Shown: positions 5,326 through 11,017 of the stretch, piece after piece | How positions within the stretch are numbered: position 1 is the stretch's first letter | Layout of the letters: the number at the start of each line of letters is the position of its first letter | Assembly: GCA_020849075.1 (NCBI GenBank) | Contig: JADLGZ010000224.1 | Location: 1-11,017 of the forward strand | DNA: 11,017 nt | Direction: 5' to 3' | DNA from: Fimbriimonadaceae bacterium | GTDB taxonomy: Bacteria > Armatimonadota > Fimbriimonadia > Fimbriimonadales > Fimbriimonadaceae | Notes under the pieces: generated by a model | What the model was told of the DNA's origin: nothing | Seen by the model: only the letters and a program-made list of their open reading frames with translations | The model's database searches: none | Program-made: the position numbers and the translations under genes

Positions 5326-6729
5326 ATGCGATCTCTCGCAACTCTTCTCCTGGCCCTAGTAACCGTTTCCGGACAAGCTCAAGACCGAGCAACCCTTGAC
5401 CGAATCATTGATGAAGGCAAGAATCATAGCCAAGCGATGAAGCTCTTAGGGCACATTTCCCATAAGATTGGCCCGCGCCTGAGCACAAGCTATGGGTTGG
5501 ATAATGCCTATAACTGGACCCAGAAGACCTTTAAGAGTTTCGGTTGTAAGAACGTGCATTTGGAGCAGTGGGGAGAGTGGCCCGTTGGTTTTCAAAGAGG
5601 TAAGAGCTCCGGAAAGATGCTTGGCGAGCATGCAAGAACCTTTGAGTTTACGACTCCTAGTTGGACTCAGGGAACCGATGGGCCAAAGCGAGGCAAAGCG
5701 GTTCTTGCCCCCAGAACCAAGGAAGAGTTCGATCAACGAAAAGATCAGCTCAAGGGAGCGTGGCTAATCTACACAACGCCCCCGCCCAGAGTTATGCGAG
5801 GGCAGAATCCCACCCCAGAACAACAGGCCGCGCTTGATCTGCAAAAGGCGATTCTTGAGGCTGGCATCCTCGGAACCGTGCAGGCCAGCAGCAATGAACT
5901 AGTCATCACGAGTGGGTCATGGCAAGACAAGACCTTTGAAAACCATCCCTCAAATGTCTCCATTACGGTACGCAAGTCGGATATGGAAGCCATCGTGAAG
6001 GCGATGGACGGGCTCAAGCCAGTTGAGCTGGAGTTCAACCTCAAGCACACCTGGATCAAGGGACCCCGCAAGTTCTACAATGTCATTGCTGAGATTCCTG
6101 GCTCGACGAAATCCGATGAAGTCGTCATTGTGGGAGGCCACTTGGACTCTTGGGACGGCCCCGGTAGCCAGGGTACGGCCGACAATGGAACTGGAGTGAC
6201 CGCGGCCCTAGAAGCGGCGCGAATACTGAACAAGGCGGGAGCCAAACCGGCCCGTACCATTCGGTTCATATTGTTTACCGGTGAAGAACAGGGACTTTTT
6301 GGATCCCGTGAGTATGTAAAGCAGCATGCTAATGAGCTCAGCAAGATTTCCTGCGTTTTCATTGAAGATGGAGGGGCAAACCCCGAGAGTGGCACCTATG
6401 GGTTAGCATCCATGGCGCCGTTTCTGCAGGTGATTGCCGACATCAGCACCGCCGCCTTCCCTGAGCTTCCGATGAAAATCCGTACGGTTGATCGAATGCC
6501 TCGCGGTGGAGGGAGCGATCATGCGCCTTTCAATCAGGCCGGGGTACCGGCATTCTTCTGGGACGAGGAGGGAACCCAAAGTTACACTTTTGTGCACCAC
6601 ACCCAGAATGATCGGATTGAGCACGTCCCCGCGAACTACATGATTCAGTCCGCTACAAATGAGGCCGTAGCCGCCTTTGTAATGGCATCGGTTCCTGAAA
6701 TGATGCCTAGGGAAACTCCGGCACAGTGA
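5326..6729 (+). CDS. Exported M28-family zinc aminopeptidase/carboxypeptidase
   Basis: This 467-aa protein has a signal peptide (1-18, cut near SGQA). The N-terminal half (about 20-250) resembles the region that carries an inserted PA-like domain in many M28 peptidases. The catalytic half (251-455) holds the co-catalytic two-zinc site: H272 in GGHLDSWDGPGSQG (271-284), bridging D286 in TADNGTGVTA (284-293), the general base and ligand pair E320-E321 in TGEEQGLFGS (318-327), E347 or D348 in IEDGG, and H424 or H425 in FVHHTQND (422-429). The family removes N-terminal residues from peptides, or in some branches C-terminal glutamate-like residues. Specificity is not readable here. It acts outside the cytosol, probably in nutrient peptide uptake. 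It starts 9 bp after the deacetylase and ends 10 bp before the convergent pabB-pabC gene. Confidence 0.91.
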   Translation: MRSLATLLLALVTVSGQAQDRATLDRIIDEGKNHSQAMKLLGHISHKIGPRLSTSYGLDNAYNWTQKTFKSFGCKNVHLEQWGEWPVGFQRGKSSGKMLGEHARTFEFTTPSWTQGTDGPKRGKAVLAPRTKEEFDQRKDQLKGAWLIYTTPPPRVMRGQNPTPEQQAALDLQKAILEAGILGTVQASSNELVITSGSWQDKTFENHPSNVSITVRKSDMEAIVKAMDGLKPVELEFNLKHTWIKGPRKFYNVIAEIPGSTKSDEVVIVGGHLDSWDGPGSQGTADNGTGVTAALEAARILNKAGAKPARTIRFILFTGEEQGLFGSREYVKQHANELSKISCVFIEDGGANPESGTYGLASMAPFLQVIADISTAAFPELPMKIRTVDRMPRGGGSDHAPFNQAGVPAFFWDEEGTQSYTFVHHTQNDRIEHVPANYMIQSATNEAVAAFVMASVPEMMPRETPAQ

Positions 6730-6739
6730 AGAGCCGTAA

Positions 6740-8428
6740 CTAACTTTCCAAGAAAGCCCGAGTCCACCCGCGCACCGAGTTAAGGTGCCAGACCTCTTCA
6801 GCCCGCGCAAGCTCATGCAGGGTGATAGCCTGAACACGGACAAGCCCTTTGGCGATGGCGTTTGCCCTTGCTAGGCCGGGAAGTAAACCAGCCGACTCGG
6901 GTGGGGTCACCCGAACCCCATCTAGCTTGGCCACCACATTCCCAGTGGTGAATTCCGTAACTTCACCCTTCTCATTCCAGAGCAATGTTTCGTCCACATC
7001 CGGACAACACCTTCTGGCTCGAGTAAAGAGTGCCCGCCGCGTAGACTTATGCGCAAGCTTTGGAGCGCATGAATCTACCGGCCATGGACAGAGCCGATAA
7101 GTGACTTGGCCTGGAAATGCTGATACGTGAGTGACCTCCGTGCCAACTTGTCCATCCACACCGCACTTTAGCCTCACTAGCAGTGGCGGCTGGCCGAAGT
7201 CCTTGGGCTCCCAATTAGGTGCGACAAATCCACAGTGAGCGGCCGTTGCCCGCATACGGGCCAGTCGCGCCTCGGCGAACGAAACCCGGTCGCCATTCCA
7301 GATGGCAGTTTCCAAGACCTGGCATGGGCCCAGGGGATCGAGAGCCAGCATTTTGGAATGACACTCCTCCCATTCTTCCAAAGGATCGCTATCCCATACG
7401 ATCCCGCCACCCACGCCATATTCAGCTCGCCCGTTTTGAATTACTAGAGTTCGAATGGCAACGTTGAAGCTTGCCCTATTTTCCGGCCCCATCCATCCAA
7501 TAGCTCCGCAATAAACACCACGTGGCGACTGCTCAAGCTCAGCGATGGCTTGGGTGGTTTCAATCTTCGGTGCCCCGACTACCGAGGCGCATGGGAATAG
7601 CGCTCTAAAGAGTGAGGTAGTGCTGTGGGTCACCTGGGCGGTTATGGTTGAGGTCATTTGCCAGACGCTCCCGTGAGCAGCTACCTCGAACAGCTTTGGT
7701 ACCTGAACAGAGCCAATTTGGGCAACCCGACCAAGGTCATTACGGATCATATCCACGATCATCAAGTTTTCGGCACGATCCTTCTCCGAACTAGCTAGTA
7801 CATCTGGAGGCAACGAAATGGGCCGCGTACCCTTCATTGGCTGAGTCGTGACCAAGTGGTCATTGCGACGGAAAAACAACTCAGGACTTAGGGACAGTAT
7901 AGTGAGGTCATCGTAGACCAGTAGGGCGCCGTGCTCCGGAACGTGCTCCTCGCATAGGGCACAGAACATGTCGCCTGGGTCACCCTGCAACTCTCCTTCG
8001 AGGCGGAAAGTATGGTTCACTTGATAGGTTCGCCCCTCCCGGAGCATGGCCTTGATCCTCTTAATATCGCGGAAATAGGCGTACTTCGGGATGGTCACCT
8101 TCAGTCCCGAGCCAAAGTCCGCCAGGCTACCTTGAGTTAGGAACTCATAGGGCTCTTGCCGCTCGTAGGTCGCAAAACGAACAAGCGGCGCTGAGTTGCC
8201 CTGTACTACTTGGAAGCCATCAAAGGCGGGGGCTGCATCATACGATACAAATCCCACTACAAAAAGGGATTGAGCTTGAGCTTCCGCCCACTCAAGGATT
8301 GGAACGACCTCATCAAGCGTTGTGGCCGAGCGTGCTTCGATGGGTTCTCGAAACTCCATCCACCCGCCCCCCGACCGCAAAAGGGCCACTCCAGAAGAGC
8401 AGCGATCCGGCCGCCAGAAACTATTCAT
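6740..8428 (-). CDS. pabB: Fused aminodeoxychorismate synthase component I and 4-amino-4-deoxychorismate lyase (PabB-PabC)
   Basis: This 562-aa bifunctional enzyme acts in p-aminobenzoate synthesis for folate. The first domain (about 15-365) is a chorismate-binding enzyme: it carries PMKGTRP with K199 (the PIKGT lysine typical of PabB; anthranilate synthase has Ala here), AENLMIVDMIRNDL (219-232), the AAHGSVWQM block with H252, GAPK (285-288) and GGGIVWDSDPLEEWEE (340-355). It converts chorismate and ammonia to aminodeoxychorismate. The second domain (about 368-562) is a PLP-dependent class IV lyase: HKSTRR with K461, LLWNEKGEVTEFTTGN (482-497), GLLPGLAR (514-521) and NSVRGW (550-555). It releases pyruvate to give PABA. 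The glutamine amidotransferase PabA is not in the window. The start at 8428 overlaps the upstream stop as ATGAATAG. A longer frame to 8545 only runs through the rhomboid-like gene. Translation is probably by coupling. Confidence 0.93.
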   Translation of the reverse strand: MNSFWRPDRCSSGVALLRSGGGWMEFREPIEARSATTLDEVVPILEWAEAQAQSLFVVGFVSYDAAPAFDGFQVVQGNSAPLVRFATYERQEPYEFLTQGSLADFGSGLKVTIPKYAYFRDIKRIKAMLREGRTYQVNHTFRLEGELQGDPGDMFCALCEEHVPEHGALLVYDDLTILSLSPELFFRRNDHLVTTQPMKGTRPISLPPDVLASSEKDRAENLMIVDMIRNDLGRVAQIGSVQVPKLFEVAAHGSVWQMTSTITAQVTHSTTSLFRALFPCASVVGAPKIETTQAIAELEQSPRGVYCGAIGWMGPENRASFNVAIRTLVIQNGRAEYGVGGGIVWDSDPLEEWEECHSKMLALDPLGPCQVLETAIWNGDRVSFAEARLARMRATAAHCGFVAPNWEPKDFGQPPLLVRLKCGVDGQVGTEVTHVSAFPGQVTYRLCPWPVDSCAPKLAHKSTRRALFTRARRCCPDVDETLLWNEKGEVTEFTTGNVVAKLDGVRVTPPESAGLLPGLARANAIAKGLVRVQAITLHELARAEEVWHLNSVRGWTRAFLES

Positions 8429-9185
8429 CTTTCGATACGCTGTCTTCAAACATCTTACGGAGACGCTCTTGTTCAGCCCGCTTGCGTTCTCGGTCGCGAA
8501 CGTCGTCAATGTACTCATTGAATTGTTCGCGTTCGCGCTTGGCATCCTTCGATGATCGCCGCATGCCGTCCTTTACCGCCACGCCTCGGCGGTATCGAAT
8601 GGGCAACATGTCCGATGCCCACGCCCAAGCGAGCGCCATCGGGAGTCCACAGGCCAGTCCGACTATTGGAGAGTTACTGGACCCAATAATCAGGATCGCG
8701 ATGACCGCCGTCAGGAGGCAGAATGGTTTTGCCTGGATATTGATCCCCCAAAAACAGATCATGTGATAGGAGTTACGGGCACCCCAAATCATCGTGATGG
8801 CCGAAGCAGGCAAGATTGACCCATAAAGGGTTGCACCATTCTCTGCCATCCCAGCGAGCGCCGCAGAAGCCGAACCCAGAAGGGCAAACACGAAGAAGCC
8901 CACGAGAAAGGGACCCGAGCGCATGTCGCTCTCGACCTGTTGCCCAAAACTCCAAAGCCACCAGCAACCAAAGAGAATTGAAAGTACCCCCGAGCTAGCC
9001 ATAGCAAACGGGTAGGTGAGGGCGGTCCAAGGCTGAATGCCAAACGTGTTTGAGTTGAATGCGAGCCATTGGAACACGCCCGAATCCTGCGTAACCCAAC
9101 TTGCTAAGAAACAAACTACGATGGCAATTATTAGGCCAAGCGTGGCCGGTGCCTTCGTACTACGCAATCTCATCATCGGGTTCAT
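8421..9185 (-). CDS. Rhomboid-like integral membrane protein, probably without protease activity
   Basis: This 254-aa protein has about six hydrophobic segments (near 14-30, 53-80, 93-112, 122-147, 153-169, 172-190). A charged, probably cytosolic, coiled-coil-like tail follows (200-254), rich in Arg, Lys and Glu. The order of blocks follows bacterial rhomboids: PWTALTYPFAM (52-62) corresponds to the usual WqlltymFlH, and FGCWWLWSFGQQVE (72-85) to the usual n...l...G..vE. In active rhomboids TM4 has GxSG and TM6 has a His near GG. Here the first becomes PASA (126-129, S128 kept but both glycines lost), and TM6 reads IVGLACGLPM (174-183) with no histidine. It therefore looks like a pseudo-rhomboid with a scaffold or chaperone role; an unrelated six-TM protein is the alternative. 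It leads a two-gene operon with pabB-pabC, an overlap of 8 nt. A CACAAT hexamer ends 6 nt before the ATG. Confidence 0.72.
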   Translation of the reverse strand: MNPMMRLRSTKAPATLGLIIAIVVCFLASWVTQDSGVFQWLAFNSNTFGIQPWTALTYPFAMASSGVLSILFGCWWLWSFGQQVESDMRSGPFLVGFFVFALLGSASAALAGMAENGATLYGSILPASAITMIWGARNSYHMICFWGINIQAKPFCLLTAVIAILIIGSSNSPIVGLACGLPMALAWAWASDMLPIRYRRGVAVKDGMRRSSKDAKREREQFNEYIDDVRDRERKRAEQERLRKMFEDSVSKDE

Positions 9186-9191
9186 TTGTAG

Positions 9192-9197
9192 ATTGTG
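9192..9197 (-). promoter_or_regulatory. Predicted -10 box of the rhomboid-like/pabB operon
   Basis: CACAAT on the minus strand (4 of 6 to TATAAT) ends 6 nt before the ATG at 9185, with no Shine-Dalgarno sequence between them. It lacks the leading T of the TANNNT form and is the weakest of the set. It lies in the 53-bp divergent gap 9186-9238, shared with the amidase promoter. Confidence 0.35.
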
Positions 9198-9221
9198 ACG
9201 GATCGCGTCGCCCCGATTCGC

Positions 9222-9227
9222 TACACT
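9222..9227 (+). promoter_or_regulatory. Predicted -10 box of the amidase gene
   Basis: TACACT, identical to the kbl hexamer, ends 11 nt before the ATG at 9239. Transcription would start about 4-5 nt before the ATG, giving a very short leader with no Shine-Dalgarno sequence. No matching -35 element at normal spacing was found. Confidence 0.4.
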
Positions 9228-9238
9228 ATTGGTTCCCT

Positions 9239-9907
9239 ATGAAGTTGGCCCTCTGCCTTGGTTTCGCCATGCTAGCCGCATGCACATTCCCTAGCACCAT
9301 ATGCATTGATCCTGGGCACCCGAGCGAGGTAGGGCGAGGCACGACGGGAAAGCGCATCAGCGAACTTGAGGCCGTGTGGCTCGTTGCCAAGGAACTCAAG
9401 CCGATTCTCGAAAGGCAAGGGCATAAGGTCGTCATGACCAAGTCCACCATGAACGAAATGGTGCGCAACCAGAAGCGCGCCGAAATCGCCAATAGGTTGA
9501 AGGCAGACCTCCTTTTGCGTCTGCACTGTGATGCGGCGAATGAGTCAGGCTTTGCCACTTTCTTTCCCGCCCGGCAAGGCACGGTGGGTGGCGTCACTGG
9601 CCCCAGCCAATCGGTGATGGACGCGAGCCGAGCATTGTCCCACCCTTTTCATGAAGCGGTCATGAAAATCCTTAAAGGAAACCTCAACGATCGGGGAGTG
9701 CGCGATGAATCGAAGACCGCCGTCGGCGCGAAGCAAGGCGCCCTGACCGGCTCAATCTTCAGTAAGGTGCCCGTACTACTTGTCGAAATGGCGGTTCTCA
9801 ACAAGGAAAGTGACGACAAATTCATGGCGAGTGCAAAGGGGCGGCTTCTCATGGCCAAGGCGCTCGCCGCCGGGGTTGATGCCGCCCTCAAGGCACGCGC
9901 CAAATAA
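9239..9907 (+). CDS. Exported N-acetylmuramoyl-L-alanine amidase (Amidase_3 family)
   Basis: This 222-aa zinc amidase cleaves the bond between N-acetylmuramic acid and L-alanine of peptidoglycan during cell-wall turnover or cell separation. A signal sequence (1-14) ends in MLAAC, which fits a lipobox with C15; only about five residues separate C15 from the first beta-strand ICIDPGH. Amidase_3 landmarks are IDPGHPSE (23-30) with zinc ligand H27, a second acidic ligand at E42 or E44 (SELE), LLRLHCDAA (92-100) with H96, and the catalytic glutamate E183 in VLLVEMAVLNKESD (179-192). The enzyme is a bare catalytic domain with no visible SPOR, AMIN or LysM targeting part. The ATG at 9239 is chosen because it begins the signal sequence; an upstream extension to 9101 would run through the divergent promoter region and the start of the rhomboid-like gene. 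Its end overlaps the convergent glycosyltransferase gene by 20 bp. Confidence 0.92.
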   Translation: MKLALCLGFAMLAACTFPSTICIDPGHPSEVGRGTTGKRISELEAVWLVAKELKPILERQGHKVVMTKSTMNEMVRNQKRAEIANRLKADLLLRLHCDAANESGFATFFPARQGTVGGVTGPSQSVMDASRALSHPFHEAVMKILKGNLNDRGVRDESKTAVGAKQGALTGSIFSKVPVLLVEMAVLNKESDDKFMASAKGRLLMAKALAAGVDAALKARAK

Positions 9908-11017
9908 CGTACTGAATGCCACCCGCGAACGGCGTAGCGCCTTGCCCAATCAGCAGCTTCTCGAGTTCAGGCGTGATACGACTGACCCGAGTTAGCAGAG
10001 CGTAAGGCCGTTTTATTCTCTCCAAGTCTCCCGCTGACTCAGCGACCCTAACCACAGCGTTGGCATAGAAAACAACCGAGGGATGGCTCGTTTCCTGAAG
10101 CAACGTCTTGGCCCCGGGTCGCTTCGACATTTGATAAACCACAATCGGCAGTTTCCGATCTCGTGCCAGTTTCGTGCAATAGTGCAACTCCTCTTGGTAG
10201 GGCGCGTTGTATTTCAGCTCGTCCCCAGGCTTTGCAAACGGTGCGCCGCCGTAGTACCACCATTGCCCTACATTGACCAGTAAGGACACAATTAAAATCC
10301 CAACTGCCGGAGCAAGCAAGGGCCGCAGCGGCCGGACCTCACCTCGGGTCCGCCAGCGATCCGCAGCATAGATCGCCAAGATAACGATCATTGCCGGCAC
10401 GGCTGGCAATACATAGTGCATTAGCTTCGCACCTGTGACGGTAAAGAATGCGAAAACAGTGATAAACCAACGAAAATTGTAGCGAACGAAGGCGTCGTGC
10501 GGCGCCAGAGCCTTCCACGCTTTCGGAAGGGCAAGCGACCATGGGAATGCGCCGAACAGCAAGATGGGGAGATAAACGAAGAGCCCCGCCAGACGGTTGG
10601 GTGTATGAGCAATGTCGCCGCCTGAGAAGCGGCCAAGGTTCTGCCGAATCAAGAATTCCTGAACGAAGAGCTCTCGATTGGTAAGAAAAGCGGGCACGGT
10701 CCACGAAGCTACCACTGCCAAGAAGATCAACCCCCCAAGCCCCCAGTACCCAGCAAACTTTGGACGGAGTGCAGGCTCGCGCCAATAGGTGCAACCCATC
10801 AAGATTAAGAATAGGATGACGCCTACCGGACCTTTGGCGAGTACGGAAACTCCGAGCCATAACGCCGTGAGCAACCGCCAACGCCGACCATCGGTCAAGG
10901 ATCGCCAAAAAGAATAGCTCGCGGCCATTTCCGCAAGAACCAATGGCATGTCCGTCATCAACTGCCGACTGCATGCGACAACGAGCAGAGAACTGGCCAG
11001 CATGAGCGCGGCAAGAT
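9888..11017 (-). CDS. ArnT/PMT-like membrane glycosyltransferase (GT83 or GT39 type), partial at the N-terminus
   Basis: The reading frame is open to the right edge, so the N-terminus with the catalytic Asp loop lies outside the window; about 375 residues are visible. Numbering from the first in-window Met (11003), there are multiple hydrophobic segments (near 45-70, 85-105, 138-160, 178-190, 194-213, 228-247). They are followed by a soluble C-terminal domain (250-371). ArnT-family signs are RQLMTDMPL (13-21), LAKGPVGV (55-62), PWSLALP (154-160) after a FVYLPILLFGAF helix, and KLMHYVLPAVPAM (193-205). The family moves a sugar from a polyprenyl-phosphate carrier to lipid A, protein or another envelope acceptor on the outer face of the inner membrane; donor and acceptor are not readable here. 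The Met at 11003 is internal, since the conserved helix continues upstream. The last 20 bp overlap the amidase end on the other strand. Confidence 0.86.
   Translation of the reverse strand, partial: LAALMLASSLLVVACSRQLMTDMPLVLAEMAASYSFWRSLTDGRRWRLLTALWLGVSVLAKGPVGVILFLILMGCTYWREPALRPKFAGYWGLGGLIFLAVVASWTVPAFLTNRELFVQEFLIRQNLGRFSGGDIAHTPNRLAGLFVYLPILLFGAFPWSLALPKAWKALAPHDAFVRYNFRWFITVFAFFTVTGAKLMHYVLPAVPAMIVILAIYAADRWRTRGEVRPLRPLLAPAVGILIVSLLVNVGQWWYYGGAPFAKPGDELKYNAPYQEELHYCTKLARDRKLPIVVYQMSKRPGAKTLLQETSHPSVVFYANAVVRVAESAGDLERIKRPYALLTRVSRITPELEKLLIGQGATPFAGGIQYVIWRVP

Noticed and set aside
6744..6756. Small hairpin CTTTC-CAA-GAAAG near the convergent M28/pabB ends, as a terminator
   Set aside because: Only a 5-bp AT-rich stem with no U-tract, lying inside the last codons of pabB-pabC; this is expected by chance.
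8429..8545. Extension of PabB-PabC to an ATG at 8545
   Set aside because: The added 39 residues are a frame-shifted reading of the charged tail of the rhomboid-like gene; family alignment begins shortly after the internal Met at 8428.
9101..9238. Upstream extension of the amidase to 9101
   Set aside because: It would place the signal sequence in the middle of the protein and run through the divergent promoter gap and the start of the opposite gene.
1..11017. CRISPR arrays, tRNA genes, insertion sequences, defence or toxin-antitoxin modules
   Set aside because: No regularly spaced repeats, cloverleaf sequences, transposase motifs or paired small toxin/antitoxin frames were found on reading both strands; nearly all sequence is accounted for by the listed genes.

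Overview
The window is a gene-dense stretch of bacterial chromosome with ordinary housekeeping and envelope genes. There are no mobile elements, CRISPR arrays, rRNA or tRNA genes that I can see. Intergenic space is almost absent: the longest gap is 59 bp. The mix of genes suggests a bacterium that exports many proteins: a secreted S1/P1 nuclease, an exported M28 peptidase, a lipoprotein-type polysaccharide deacetylase, an amidase and an ArnT-like glycosyltransferase. The promoter architecture (a TANNNT-like -10 directly upstream of the start codon, no Shine-Dalgarno) recalls Deinococcota, Actinobacteria and some Armatimonadota. An armatimonadote such as Fimbriimonadia is my low-confidence guess; nothing here proves a phylum.

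Layout. (1) 1-1850: a minus-strand glycine C-acetyltransferase (kbl), possibly followed by an overlapping partial gene that leaves the left edge, and divergently an alkyladenine DNA glycosylase (Mpg/AAG); the two starts are only 17 bp apart. (2) 1910-2953: a secreted S1/P1-type zinc nuclease. (3) 2957-4437, minus strand: a two-gene operon of a family 4 uracil-DNA glycosylase and a secreted SMP-30/gluconolactonase-like protein, joined by an ATGA overlap. (4) 4483-6729, plus strand: a NodB-type polysaccharide deacetylase lipoprotein, then an exported M28 aminopeptidase whose putative promoter covers the deacetylase stop codon. (5) 6740-9185, minus strand: a rhomboid-like membrane protein that has lost the catalytic histidine, overlapping by 8 nt a fused PabB-PabC enzyme for p-aminobenzoate (folate) synthesis. 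(6) 9239-9907: an exported N-acetylmuramoyl-L-alanine amidase, ending tail-to-tail (20 bp overlap) with (7) a GT83/ArnT-like integral membrane glycosyltransferase that runs off the right edge.

The most informative pattern is regulatory. Most first-in-transcript genes carry a -10-like hexamer ending 6-8 nt before the start codon and no ribosome binding site, which predicts leaderless mRNAs. The internal operon gene SMP-30 instead has a clear Shine-Dalgarno sequence. At the kbl/mpg divergence a single near-symmetric 9-bp element could serve as the -10 in both directions, giving two leaderless transcripts. I found no convincing new enzymatic or defence system; the enzymes here belong to known families.
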